DNA from: Acheta domesticus
Taxonomy: Eukaryota; Arthropoda; Insecta; Orthoptera; Gryllidae
Assembly: GCA_031308135.1 (NCBI GenBank)
Contig: JAHLJT010009436.1
Location: 158,453,302 to 158,517,301, forward strand
Length of the DNA stretch: 64,000 nt
Reading direction: 5' to 3'
The notes under the pieces were generated by a model that saw only the letters and a list, made by a program, of their open reading frames with translations, was not told where the DNA came from and did no database searches. The position numbers and the translations under genes are program-made. Shown here one piece after another: positions 12,180-24,819 of the stretch. The first letter of the stretch is position 1, and each line of letters starts with the position of its first letter.

Positions 12180-12380
12180 GAGCAAATGGGGCTTGTGCGG
12201 GCTCTCGCGGATTTGAGCGGAGTGTGCGCGGTGTGTGGCGGGTGGGGCGGGGCGGGGCGGGGCGGGCGGGGCGGGCGGGGCGGGTGTGCGCGAATGTGTC
12301 GAGACTGCGTCCCCCCCCCTCCAGGGGAGGCCCGGCGAAGCGGCGGTCGCGGCTGCTCGCGATGCAATCGATTGCGCGTC
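12180..12380. promoter_or_regulatory. CpG island with GGGGC/GGGC tandem (G-quadruplex prone)
   Basis: 12240-12292 is a run of GGGGC and GGGC units on the plus strand with more than eight G-tracts of at least three, which is a strong G-quadruplex pattern. CpG density stays high to about 12370. The open frames on both strands come from base composition. Confidence 0.5.
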
Positions 12381-12582
12381 TCACTCGGAATTGCAATGGA
12401 GCACTCGCAGAGTTTGCGTATATTGTGATGGAGGTCCCTCGTGATGATGCTCTGAGAGAATTTGCTCTGAGAGCGGATTATAACTTCTGCTTACGCGGTC
12501 TGGGCTTCATAGAATTATTAAGGACCATTAAGGAAATAAATTTCCCTGACTTAAGAATTCGAAACCTTGGGTGATAATAATA

Positions 12583-12633
12583 AGATATTTATTATTATTG
12601 TTATTACTACTATTATTATTATTATTATTATTT
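12583..12633. repeat. (TTA)n-type trinucleotide repeat
   Basis: TTATTA-type units, slightly interrupted (TATTATTATTGTTATTACTAC), followed by a pyrimidine patch. Confidence 0.8.
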
Positions 12634-13489
12634 TCTTTTTCCAATATGCTTATACTCTCAAAAACGGAAAAAATAATTGTGGTAAATTTCTTTCAATAAG
12701 TGATGCTGCTGCATGACCGATTATTTATTCAATAAATTGCCAGATAAATTTAATATCTACTTTGTGTGAGTATGTCTTGTCCGCTCAACCACTAACCAAG
12801 TGCCTTAAGCTCTAAAGAAAAACAGTATTTCTGTTCAACGTGGATTCAAGTAGCCCTGATAGTTCCCGTAATCTATCATTAGAAATATTCGCAAAATGGA
12901 GTTCTTTTTTGACCATAATGGGTTCGAAATCTCTCAATAGAACTTGTTGAATAAATGCACTTCCATGCAACGCTTTACATTTCAATATGGGTCGCTATGT
13001 TTGCTCTGAAAAACATTTGGAAACCTTTTGAGAGAACATCTGAAAGAGTGAAATGAAAATTACGCATTTAAAATTCATTAAAATATTTCCGGATATTTAT
13101 AAAGTAATTTCTGAGGGAATTGGGATACATCGTTCCATAAATAATTTCCCCCGGTAAAATGGAAAATTACAACACTGCAAATGTAAGCAGTGCGTAGTTG
13201 GTCAATTCTGTCTTGAAAGATTACACGAAAAGAAACGTGTCTTGTAATTAGCTCTTTCACGTCACCGAGATCTAATATGTTCCGACATATTAGTCATCTA
13301 GTCATTAGGAACAATATGCAACACATAAAATTAAAGTAAATTTAATTATCATTTAAATAAAATGTACACATTTCTTCCGTTAAACATGTTCAAGTCCCTT
13401 CGAGATTATATTTATCATTATTTATCTTGCACTGGTCATAATTAATTTATTCATATGTTATTTAAATTAGCTGCCAATGACAGATGCTG
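12634..13489. other. No gene seen
   Basis: AT-rich. A short minus-strand frame (13078-13260) has no recognisable feature. Confidence 0.4.
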
Positions 13490-16400
13490 CAAAATATGTT
13501 TCAAAACTCGACGGAAAGTTTATGACGAAATAACGCGTTTTGGGGGTTGTTGACTACAAAAAGGATTTTTTTAACGACTGTCCGTCCGTCAACCTGTCCA
13601 CCTTGCTGTGAACAAATCATGAGCCTAATCTGCCCACAGGAATTTCACCAAAATTAGTATTCATCTATCAATCTGACTGATGTCTCGGCTTCCTGAATTC
13701 AAAACTGATATTTTAATTTCTACGGATACTTTACCTGAGCGTATACGAGTTTGCCTTTCTTTAAATAAAACCTATCGATTTTTGGGAAGTAAAAATCGAT
13801 TTTACTTTGGAATGGTGCAAAGTACTCTTATAAAAATGATGCAGATCAGTTTTCATTGAAAATTCTAAAGTGCCAAAAAACCGCAAAATTTCAAACATTT
13901 TTGATTCCTCTCCTATAACTAAGAATACATATTTTTATTGTACTTTCTTACCTAATACGTATTTATGTAGTAAAGAGTAAGTATTGCAATTGTGGAGGGA
14001 AAATTGACGTGTTTCGGCGAGGATAACTCGCGTTGAGGAATCCTGTTTATTGACACTTCTGTTGCTGCACGCACTATTATATCTTCTTGCAATTTTCGGT
14101 AATACCGAGTCCAATGAAAATTAAAACTACGCTACTTTACAAGCGTTATTTGCTCTATTGAAGAAAAAATGGATCCGATTTTCAAATATTTTTAATTTCC
14201 TTCAATTCAAGCAAAAATTACTCGAGAAACTAAAATTTTGTAAACTTTTGCATCATATTTACATATCTAATGTTTAGAAATATTTCATTATGGAACAAAT
14301 GTCTATCAATATTTTGGTTTTGTATTGTAAGATTTTTACTAATTACTTCTCGGCTGTCCGGGTGACGCCGCGTCGTTGGCAGAGAAGCCGACGTTTCGCC
14401 TAACATGTCGCCGAGAAGTAATGTACTCGAGCCGCGGAAGCTTGCGTGTACAAGATTTTTACTATTTTCAAAAATGCATAGAGTTCACCAAAAATGAAAC
14501 CCGCTTTATTATAAGTTCACTTTGCTCTATTCGAAAAAAATTAAAAATATGGAGCCGTTTGAGAAAATATGTCTTCAATTAATTTACCTACATTTCACGC
14601 AAAATAAGGCAAAAACTAATTATATTTTCGAAAAATTGTACAAGCCTTTATTTAAAGATGAAGAACACATTTCACTCCGGGAAATAATCGCTACTCATCA
14701 TTGTAGCTGAAGGAAGATGCCGAAAAAAAAATTGAACTCTCGCAATATTCGAAACTTCAGAGTTCACCAAAAAGATCTGCCCCTTTTTAAGCTATCTTTG
14801 CCGTATGGTAGGAGAAAAAAGTTAATCTAAAAATTTAGGAGACTTTTTAAGAGAATTTTGAAAATTTGGTTGAGGCTTCATGGGAAGTATCCACCAAAAT
14901 TAAAATATTAGTTTCAAACTCGTAAGGCCTCTTAGCACGGGACTCATCGATTGCGGAACGTCATTTTAGAGAAAATCACTTGAACGGTTTCGACGGTAGT
15001 GTTGACGACAGAGAGCCGGACAGACACAGGCATGTTTTACTGTAAACCAGTTTTTCGGTAATTAGGACCCACAAAACGCAGATAGTGATTAGACAGCGCG
15101 TTGGAGGAAGTAATATACTACAAACGAGATTTGTCCACTTTTGAGACATCAGAACCCTACAATACGGGCATTTCTAAAACAAGTATCAGTTTTTCCTGCA
15201 GCATGACAACACATTCTCCGTACTCAGTAAATGTAATGGAAGAAAATAACTAAGTGCATCAGCAACATCACCTCTTTTCTCGCACTACTTGTAAATTTTG
15301 AGCATTTCGAAACTTTGGAGAGTTCATGTGAAAATCAGACTGGCGCCATTTTTATAAGAATACATCTTACTATTCCAGAAAAAATAATGCAATTTGAGCG
15401 CTCTTTGAAAAAAATTTTCTTTAATTGCATTTATTTACATGTAAATTTTCAAAAAATATACTCATATTTACAAAATATTTTAATATACCTCATTTAAAGA
15501 TCTGATTTTGAAGAAAAGAGTTCATTAAGTAAATGAGTGGTGCTACAGAATGTCACCGTCTTCTACGTATTAATTAGTTTCTGTGAAAGTCATATTTTCA
15601 CGTATTACTATTACATATTACTCCGTATATACGTATGTATTAGAGAATTAGTAATAAGTGCTGTAGCAGCACATTATTTCTTGCATTACTTCTAAATTTT
15701 TTCAGCTTTCAAAAATTCAGTGTTGAACAAAAATGAGACCTGTACCATTTTTTCAAGCATTCTTACCTCTATCCGAGGAATAATATTAAAAAAGATATTT
15801 CAAGCCTTTTTAAAAAAACAATTGCAAACAGAGTTTACTTCGTACAAAAATTACGTGAAAACCTACTAAAATTTATTTTCTCGCCCTTTCTTCGTAAGAA
15901 GAGAACGTATTGTAATCGTACGGCGGAAAACGGCGAATTTTCGGCAGAATAACTTTTATTGCCGAGCTCTAGGTAACTAACAGAGGATAAATCGTATTCC
16001 TGTGTATATAGTAAATGACTTCCTCTAACACGTTGTGTAGAACAGATTCCATGTTTTGTGGTTTCTTGATACCGAAAAATCGTTTGATGGTAAGTCGTCT
16101 GTCCGTCCATCTGTCTGTACTCAAAGCTAGCGCCTAATCCGTTCTGCTTATTTTTTCCAAAATTAAAATTCCTCGATCGATTTAAATGAACTCAAGGCCT
16201 TCTGAGTGTGAAACGGATATTTGGATTTGAGAGAGGGGTAATTTACATGAAGTCTCAACATTTTCAAAATTTTCTCAAAAATAGCTTCAAATTTTTGTAT
16301 TAAATTTTGTCCTTTGATAGCGTAAAGAACGCTTAAAAGAATGGTGCAGGTGTCATTTGCGTTTAAATCATTGATTTCTCGAAAATTGCAAAAGTTCAAA

Positions 16401-17150
16401 ATTGTATTCGGATTCTTCATACAACTACGGTATTGAAGATAGAGATTTTTTATTTAATATAATCTATTCTTTAAAAACAGATCTTTAAATAAGTATATTC
16501 ACAATTTTTAGAAAATATGAGTAGTTTGCGCGTAATTTTGCGTAGGAAATTTTAAAAACTTTTTTTCTCAAAAAGTCTGCTAAATTTTTCCTTAAATATT
16601 CTTCTTGTATCTATCACAAGACGGTAAAAATATTGGCGCAGTTCTCATTTCCGGGAAACTCTGTTTTTTCGATATTTGAAAAAAAGTTATCATTTCAGAA
16701 CTACAAAATAGAAGATAAAGATTTTTGATTTAAAGAAAATCTATTCTCAAGCTCTTTAAAAACGGCCATGTACTACATTTTTATAAAAAATTTGTTTCTT
16801 TTGCGTAATTTGTGTTTAAAATTAATGCGATTAAAAAAATATTTGCTCAAAAACCTCACTTTTTTTTCTGTTTTCGATTTAATTTTTTTGGGTACTTTAC
16901 ATGAAGCCTCGACATTTCCAAAATTTTCTGAAAAATATTTTCAAAGTTTTTGATTAATTTTTTTCTGGAATAGCGTAAAGAATCATCAAAAAATGTATTC
17001 GACGGTTTTCGATAATATGAAAAAATACCCTTTTTGCCTGAAGAAATACTTTTTCTGTAGGAAAACCATCAAAAGTGGTTTTCCCATTTTGAAATAAGCT
17101 GGAACAAACAGAAAGACAATAATTGCTTAAAAAATCAATTTGAAAAGTGT
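13490..17150. repeat. Cluster of AT-rich repeat family R, both orientations
   Basis: Several diverged copies of one non-coding repeat. Plus-oriented copies share a block like GTCCGTCCGTC / GTCCGTCCATCTGTCTG (13577, 16098), then CCAAAATTA (13650, 16155), ACATGAAGTCTCAACATTTT (16248), a GCGTAAAGAACGC...ATGGTGCAGG block (16320) and CGAAAATTGCAAAAGTTC (16380). 14700-15110 carries the same order on the minus strand, seen on the plus strand as CGGTAATTAGGACCCACAAA (15056). Within the plus copies, related sub-blocks recur about every 300 bases (16320, 16620) and again near 16975. Other pieces lie at 25020-25640, 41460-41633 and 59740-60420. No protein is detectable. Class unknown. Confidence 0.6.
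14342..14440 (+). repeat. Module C copy 1 with 13-bp perfect inverted repeat
   Basis: ATTACTTCTCGGC (14342-14354) and its exact complement GCCGAGAAGTAAT (14410-14422) enclose 55 bases containing CGCGTCGTTGGCAGAGAAGC and GACGTTTCGCCTAACATGTC. The enclosed part recurs, inverted, at 47800-47868. The insert is much GC-richer than the surrounding repeat R. It may be part of a Penelope-like or other retroelement non-coding end, but that is a guess. Confidence 0.6.
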
Positions 17151-18839
17151 TTTATAACCTAAATAATCAAAATACAAAGTGGAAATTGTATTAAAAGCGC
17201 TGAGACACTCCTTTTTATGGAAATACCAGGATACTGACATTTCCTGGAAAAATATCTTTCATTTACATTATTAAATAAGTTGCATTTCGAAATCAAAGGG
17301 TTATCGTAATATTTACTGCAGTGAACCATGAAATTAGAGTACACAACATTGATCCACAATGTTAAAATGTGCTACAATGACTTTTCAATATATTCCATTT
17401 GTAAACAATAGTATGTCACTATTGTGAGACATGAATAATCGAATGAGCAGTGAATGACGGTCTTGAATATTATTCATGAATAGATACAATTATAAATTCA
17501 TTCTCATAGTAATAGAACAAACTTTGTTTAAGAAAACTCTTAACATCTGGTTTAAAATGTTGACATTGGTGAAAATATTGACCAATTCAGCATTGACCAA
17601 TTCAGCATCAGCTTTTCAGCATTGGCGCACTAAAAATTTCGCAAATATAATGAAAAGGATGTTTTTATTCATCGTGTGAACTGTACCTTTTGCTATACGC
17701 CTGCTCTAAACTACGTACCTAACATCTGCGATGAATCATCAATTCCCTTTACCAACTATGTTAATCTATTTTAGTTATGTCGATTAATTCTGTTCCCTTC
17801 CGCACTGAATGTTTGGCTACACACTAATCAATGAACACCTGTAACTCCACCCGAGCTGAGGAACCGAATCTGCTCTTGGTAGTTGGGTGGTGAGTAGTCA
17901 TCCATGCCACTCGACCTCATTGTGCTGCTGTATTGCAATGGAGACGATAACGACGCAGTTACTCTACAGTTATTGGATGTTTCGTTGTAGAGTCGATCGA
18001 GGTCATGCAAGCTCCCGAGAGCTTCTCCAGTCCAACTTCCAAGTCTTTGGAGTAGAAATCCCGTGATAATCTTAGGTAATAAGAGAGCTGATGGCATGTT
18101 TTAATTTTGAATAAATGTATAATATCAATAAGGTTCTTCCAATAATATAAATAATACTATTTCCCCCTCCAATGACAATACCAACATTATGTCTGTATCA
18201 TTGTATCCATTTCACAAACTGCGAAAACATTAATTTTCGACAGTGTGTTATTTTAACAGAGAAATGATTGAGACATTCTTCTTGCAAAGAGTTTCCCTCA
18301 CATCACAATGTTTTCAAATTTATAAAATAGCGGGCGTGACATATTATAACATGTTATAATTGGTGTGGCCCTGTATAACGTCACCTGTACGTATACGAGT
18401 ACAGGCAAACTCTTTTCTCTTTTCGAAAATGTCTCATCGTCATTAAATCATAGACATTATTTTACAGTGAAATTACTCCCAGAATCATGTCCACTACTAC
18501 TTATACTAACATGTCCACCAGTACCATTGCAGCTGGAAACACTACCAATGTATGCACAATTAGTATCAATTAGTATTTTGTATTAGTATTGGTGAATTCG
18601 TGATGTTTTAAAATATTTTCAGGCAAGCTAGTATCGCCGTTTTGTTAGTTCTTGAAAGACATTATCGTCGAATCTATTAAATGGCAGTCAACATCTGCAA
18701 ATACTCATTAATATTACCATAATAAAGTAGAATATGGTACTGTTTGAACCCGGACATTACGTATTCTTTAATACCACTAATTTTATTCATTCTCATTCAT
18801 CTTATTACCTGTGTACAGGAACTGAAATCGTGTAGTAAA
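17151..18839. other. No gene seen
   Basis: AT-rich. A minus-strand frame at 17828-18097 has balanced composition but no recognisable domain, and I cannot assign it. A doubled GACCAATTCAGCATT-type 15-mer lies near 17579-17607. Confidence 0.35.
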
Positions 18840-19198
18840 ATTTTAGTAGTCTTTTAGACTTCTATTCTGTCCATAGTATTCCTCTCTTCGCATCCCTGAA
18901 TGCAGAGTTCCTTCGCCTTTCCACATTTCTCTTGTACCTGCCGGGAGGGAAGGCCTCCACGTCCTCGCTTGCCAGAGGTAGCCCATAGACCCATCATGTC
19001 TACACAGAGTCGAATATGGGAGAGGGATACATGTACAGGTTGGAAGAAAAAGGGTTGAAAGATGGTACATGGCGATTGAAAAAAACATCACACTGCATCA
19101 CACAAGTACGCCAACATCCATCACCCAGTAGGAATTCGAACCTGCAACTCTTCAAGCAGAGAAAGTTATTAACTAGCACCATAACGATTTCGGCTCCC
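18840..19198 (-). mobile_element. tRNA-derived SINE, family C
   Basis: Read on the minus strand it begins near 19195 with GAGCCGAAATCGTTATGGTG, followed by a perfect B box GCAGGTTCGAATTCC (seen on plus as GGAATTCGAACCTGC at 19131-19145). The body contains a poly-T/A patch, GGGTCTATGGGCTACCTCTG and GAGGACGTGGAGGCC. Only one copy is seen in the window. The A box is poor, so a degraded tRNA head is likely. Its 5' end touches repeat module E. Confidence 0.6.
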
Positions 19199-19280
19199 CT
19201 GGTCAGCTGTTATTTTTAATATTCTTACAATATTCACCGATGCCAAAAACACGCCTCCCACGCGCAATCTTTGGCTTCCA
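19198..19280. repeat. Repeat module E copy 1
   Basis: About 80 bases that recur at 19838-19920 with only a few differences (TTTTTAATATTCTTACAATA, then TTCACCGATGCCAAA, then GACGCGCAATCTTT-like sequence). Same orientation, 640 bases apart. Confidence 0.8.
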
Positions 19281-19560
19281 CCTGTGTGAACAGCATCTGA
19301 ACCAGTCTCCCGCGCGGCGACCGCCCCCTCCTGCCCTGGCCCGGGAGTGCAGCGGCCGCAATTCATCGCTCTGCCGGCGGGCGGGGGCGGGGACGCGGAG
19401 GACGCGCATCGATTTCAGATCGCGGCGGGGGCGGCACAATGCCGGGGAAGATTGCCTGCATACCCCGGACCCACCTCGTCGCCCCCCCCCTTCAAGCGGC
19501 CTGTGTCAACGGGGTGCGCCGCCACAGCTGGGACATTTTTAGGGGCGACGCCGTCGACAT
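19280..19560. promoter_or_regulatory. CpG-rich island
   Basis: GC-rich with many CpGs (GCGGGGGCGGGGACGCGG near 19380). Frames on both strands are composition-driven. A possible promoter or enhancer without further support. Confidence 0.35.
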
Positions 19561-19837
19561 TTTAAAAAGAAGGGCTTACGGATCAATCTTCATGGATACA
19601 CGTTTACTTGAAATGATTGTGGTTTGTAGAAAAGGTAATTAAAGTTTTGAAATTAACAAGAAAGTGGTAATCACGATCTACCTTTGATTGAGGTGTGCTT
19701 TAGCTTAGGGTTAATGCTTCGACATCAATAGGCGTGGAAGTTTAGGCTCTAAAACCACCTATTTTAATCATCCAAATGAAGCTCTTAACAGGTACAAATA
19801 TGCTTCATATTTTTATTAAATAAAAAATATATATATT

Positions 19838-19920
19838 CGTCAGCTGGTATTTTTAATATTCTTACAATATTCACCAATGCCAAACATGCCTCCGACGCGC
19901 AATCTTTCGCTTCCACTGAA
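19838..19920. repeat. Repeat module E copy 2
   Basis: Direct copy of 19198-19280, preceded by a short AT-repeat. The minus-strand reading of both copies runs TGAATATTGTAAGAATATTA and ends at CAGCTGAC, which marks the shared boundary. Confidence 0.8.
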
Positions 19921-20119
19921 CTGAACATATTTTTCTGAAATGAGAAAAATCCGTTGAATTAAGTGGAAATAAATTTTCACAATAAAATTTATTTTCCAGT
20001 TGTTTTCTGGCATCGTTGTCGGTACTGTCATTAATTTCAAACCAGCATTGTTAGTATCCATCAAATCATTCATGTGTTTGAGCTTTGGAACCACTGAAAT
20101 ACAGATCATATTTTATCAA

Positions 20120-20530
20120 GGTTTCAGGGCGTGCTGTATGATCAGGCGCGTCCTCCTCCTCCTCCGCCTGCGCCCCCCTCTCCCCCTCCACTGCCTCACG
20201 AGTGAATCTCTGTCTTCAAAAGCCCCCCCCCGCCTTGCGTTTCCTCTTCGGGTGACTACAAGGGCGTCTCGGGTAGTACAAACCCTCCGCCGCCGCCTCC
20301 TCGATGCCGTAGACACAGCCGCGTTGGCGCCTGCTATAACGGCGAAATCGAAGGGGCGCTCGCGGCAACTGGCGAACGTGTTGGGTTCCAGCGCGCGGGG
20401 CTCCGCGTCGACGTCTTTGGGGCTCTCGCGGCGCCTCCGCGCTCCCTGCCCGTCCTCCCACCGCCGGCTGGCTCAGCGCGGGCAGATGCAGCGGGACGGG
20501 AATGCCCTCCGAGCGCCGTGTCCAAAAAAG
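20120..20530. promoter_or_regulatory. CpG-rich island
   Basis: CpG-dense block starting with a CCTCCTCC pyrimidine patch. It has a 182-codon plus frame across it, but the frame's residues (Arg/Ala/Ser/Pro-rich) change with composition and opposite-strand frames are equally open, so I do not call a gene. Confidence 0.35.
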
Positions 20531-22569
20531 CCCATGTTTTTTGCTTAAACTAAATTAGTGCGCCAAGAAAGTCTTTCCGCACCGAATCAGGACTTCTATT
20601 AATAGTTGCATTGGTGTGATAGCAGTTAAATTACTGGGAAACAACTAAAGTGGATAACATTTCCACCATCTGTTATAATTGTGGTGAGTACGCAATTTAC
20701 GTTTTCTTTTGTAACAACCTGCGACAGTTGCTACCAACATAATTTCTGTTGCAAGCACTCGCCACCAGCAAGGTGCCACTGCGGAGAAACTTTCCTGGCG
20801 CGCTATATTAGGTAATAATTCGTGAGAATGCCCGACCCTGTAAGAAGTACTAGACCGACATGCTATTAACCCATCAGCAAAGCTGTCCAGTTAGCAAGAC
20901 TTGCTTTACATTAACCATTATTAAACCATTTGAACCTTACGTGAAAAATGATTAACGAATATTATTAAGCTGAATCAAAAGACTGTGACCTGCCCTCCCA
21001 ATTGAATTTCCACATCCGTTACTTCATGAAGCGCAATTGTAACGCAGGACTCGAGAAAGAAAAAGATTCCAATGAGAAATTAATGGAAATGTTCGGCCTT
21101 TTTCGTTTGGAATAGTAATACTTCCCCCTTCAAACGCACTTTGATAATAAACAAATAGATATTTGTTTCTATATTGGTTCATGCATGCAACACGGTGTAA
21201 ACGTTCAAATATGCTAACCACCAACCATTGTAAATCTACAATGAAGCAGAGAATCAAACAAACAAAAGAATGAAAATGATTATTCGGCAAATGTAATCAC
21301 ACTTCTCAGGAAGAATTGCGAGTTCCAAATTCTGATTAGGCATTCATTATTACAAGTGCAACAGTTATTTTTCTGGCCATTAATCCTTGAATCCTTAGTG
21401 TGAACTGCAAAACCCTCATTCTGCGCGAAGCCCCGCTTTGCATGTGCGTGTTTCCTCACAATCCGAGCCGAAATGTCGACACATGCTGAAATGATACATG
21501 GAGCAGCTGTTCACGTGATTAAGTTTCGCGTGGAATTTTCTGAGGAAGTGGGTATATCTGCCTTCACTTGGAGCAGTGCCATCGCGTGGCCAGCCCCCGC
21601 AGCCACCTTTAGAAAGCAGCTCGCAGCGTTTGGCTCTCAAATGCGCGAGTGCCTGATTCAGGTTCGTTCAGCGCATGAAAAATTTCTTTCCAAGGAAGAT
21701 GTACTAATTGAAATCGGTGCACTAATTAGGTTTTAAAATGATCGGTTTTTATTTCATTTATAATGCTTTGTGTATTCAGGATTATACGCACTTTGCCTGT
21801 GCGACTCTTTTTGTCAGCCTTGTTGCAGATGTCTTGTGGATTCAGTGAACGAGTGAACGGTAATATCTTCTTTATATTGCACTTATGTACTTTGTGGAAT
21901 AGTACTCCTTCTTGTAATTGGGTTGTTTCATTCGCCTAATCGGAGGCTAATTCAGTTAATTGAAATATCATAAACTTCACCCGTTAATTTTACGCACAGT
22001 GTGCGAATCAGGGCGTGCGAATCTAAACTTTGTATAATTTAATTACTAGTGATCAATGGGGATGCGAATATTTTGTTGTCCATGGATTCTACAGTCAATG
22101 CAACTAAATGTCAATGCACATCGTTATTAATTGGTTTCCTACTAAAACCAATAGATATATTTTTCTTATTCTGTGGGTGGTTGGGTGATATATAATACTA
22201 AACAAAAACTAAAGAACTCAATACGTATACCTAGATTCAGTTCTTAGAAAACGTTTGGAAGAATTAAATGAGTCAGTTTCCGATATATTGTCCAGTTTAT
22301 CAATAAAATCTTTCTAATCCCAATTGAAAATAACATTATATTCAATGTAAATATTTTTATTGTTTTTATATTTTCTTGAATACCTTTTGTCATTTTATCC
22401 GCTGTCTAAGTATTCCCATGACGAGAGTTCTAATTAACATGAATCGGATATTTCATTTCATAATATCGACTTACATGTGCAAAATGAGATTTCACAGAAT
22501 ATGGAAATAACAATTTTCGGAAGATTCAGTAATGCGAGTTCTTAGACGTGTTCGCAGATTGAAGTGGGA
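20531..22569. other. No gene seen
   Basis: AT-rich with a moderately GC patch near 21420-21640. A plus-strand 87-codon frame there (21473-21736) has no recognisable domain and an overlapping minus frame. Confidence 0.35.
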
Positions 22570-23262
22570 GTTCCTTCCCGTGTGCCCATGGCTCGTCTAT
22601 GAAGGCGGCGGGCGAAGTTGCGTCCTCCGTCGCCGCGCATGCGCTCTCCGCAAGACAAACCCGTACTTCAGCCGGCGCCGCCTCCCGCGGCGATAGAACC
22701 AGATTGAAAGTGGTTTTCGATTACTTTCCTCGGTCAATTCCAGGTGGGTCTCGAGCTCCTTGGCTGTCAGGCCGGTTTCTAATTTAGAGGTCGTCCAACT
22801 CTTTTCTTCCGAGACCCGCGCCCGCCGCCCGCCCTGGGCGCATTCATTATGCATCCCGCCGCGCCGCGCCGCGCCGCGCCGCGCCGTCGCGACTCGGCGC
22901 AACTTTTGCCATCGCGGGCGAGAGCAGGCGGACGGCCCGCCGCGCCGCCCAATCGATAATCGATACGCCGGTTGATGATTCGCCTGGAGTAAACAACGGC
23001 TACACAAATTAATCGCTAATGTTATAACAGGAGAAATTGCGCCGCGCGTGGGACTCCGTCGCCCGCCATTTCGGTCCGCGGAATGCGTGCCCGGGCCGCG
23101 ACCGCCCGCGGCGAGCCATTCAATCGCGTCCGGCATGATTAGCCTGCAGTTAGAGCCGGGTATTGCGTAGGCGGAGTGACTCGCGTTCTGGTGCCGGGTT
23201 TGATTTATGGCTTCGGTGTCTGTAATGATCGTCGTCGCCCGTGCATAACACAGTCTGCTCAT
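22570..23262. promoter_or_regulatory. CpG island / candidate cis-regulatory element
   Basis: A 0.7-kb GC-rich block containing a GCGCC pentamer run (22860-22890), three CGATA motifs (22691, 22954, 22961), ATCGATAATCGATA, a forkhead-like GTAAACAA (22989), homeodomain-like TTAATCGCTAAT (23009) and a Pho/YY1-core GCCAT (23065). Motif names come from general knowledge of insect factors, and the functional reading is inference. The 221-codon minus-strand frame across it is low in family features and I reject it as a gene. Confidence 0.4.
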
Positions 23263-24239
23263 TCATTGCGCAGTAATGCATATCTGTAATGTATATCTCT
23301 CAGCAGTTCACTTATGAGGTCATGTATTTCAGTCGTACACTCACCAGTGATTCTAATATTTTTAGAAATGAAATCATACTTTTCGTAGATTATCTTGTCA
23401 TCTGAAGGTTTGCGCTTTCCAAATTCCCTTCCGCATTGAGATCGTTGAGATTCTAGTGCTTTATTATATTCTCAGTTTACAACTGAGAAAAAAAAATCAT
23501 CATGAAGTATTATCCTCCGCTTTATTTTGAGTGTACGTTCACTAATGTCATAAATCTCCTCCTACTTCAATGTTCTTTTAAAGGGCCCTTACATTCGTGT
23601 GGACTAAGGATGTTAATTCTCCACGAGTGATTGGCGTCTGAACCTAAACTTTTGGCTGCTTGTCAAAGGAAAGACTGGGACAGTGATGCAGGTAGACGTT
23701 TAAACACTCTCGATGTCCTGTCTCAACAGCTAACACACGAGTGGCAGACGCATGTTGAGAAAGTCTGAACTGAAGAGCAGTGGTGTTACCTCATATTAAG
23801 AGGTTTTAAATTCTGAAGCTGTGAAGTTTTATACAACATTTTCCATTCAAAAATATTGTTACATTGTGTTCACGGAAGCATATGGTCAACGTAGAATATT
23901 TTAGATAATCTTTTGGAATTTAATTGTTTTGTAATTTATTGATAGATTAATCAACAATTTTTTACTTGCAGTAATGAAACTAAAAAAGTACTAATTTTTA
24001 ACTCTCTTTGTGTGTGCCGTGAATATCATCTCAATAATTATATTTTGCTGTTAAATTCTTTTATTTCTCGTAAAAATAACTAGTTTTATAGAGAACTTCC
24101 ATCATTTTTATTCATTTTCTGAGATTCCGGTTTCGGATGAGGAAAACATAACAACCCAGTTTTTTTTATTTGTTTAGAACTGAAATATGGCATTATAAAA
24201 TAGAGTGTGCACTAAGGAAAGGACAAATTTACTATCGAA
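23263..24239. other. No gene seen
   Basis: AT-rich, without repeats or frames that I recognise. Confidence 0.4.
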
Positions 24240-24490
24240 CATTGTGCAGGCGCTCGCGGAGGCTTCTGCAGGAGAGGAGAGGCCCAACGCCGGAAGGAGA
24301 TGAAGGGCGAAGAGCGTTCCTTGCAATCGACGCAGCCCCCGCCGGAGGAGGGAGAGCACTTCTCGCTTCTCTCTTCATTCCACTCCGTCCCGGCGCCCCC
24401 CCCCCCAGCTGTCGCCGCGCCGAAGATCGATGTGAGAAGTATTCTGCGCGAAAATTCCGAAGCCCCTGGGAGCGCGCGGTGATTAGGGCT
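24240..24490. promoter_or_regulatory. Short CpG-rich island
   Basis: GC-rich block with a C9 run near 24400 and CpGs (GCGCTCGCGGAGG at 24250). No coding signature. Confidence 0.3.
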
Positions 24491-24819
24491 ATCGGAGGAT
24501 ATGAAATTAGACTCGGATTACGACTGTTCAGTCATCGGATCCTTTAAGGCAAAAGAACGAATGCGCCCCTGAAACGACACTTTATGCTAGAGCGTGTATA
24601 GTGGGCTTTCTCTTAAAGGGACTCGTGACCGGATATCTGCATTGACAGAAAAAGCAGTTATAACTGAAATTTGCTTAAAAAAGTGAAATATTTTCAAGGA
24701 TTATTTTGTAAAGAAAATAAAGCAAAATTTGTCAGTAAACGTGCATTAAGTTTTTATTGAATTCTTACAAAGTGTCGTTTTCCCTTTGCAGTACATTTCG
24801 TAGATTTATAAATAAGTAA

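Noticed and set aside
22597..23262. 221-codon minus frame
   Set aside because: Balanced composition in part, but no recognisable domain. The DNA looks regulatory (clustered factor motifs). A search could overturn this.
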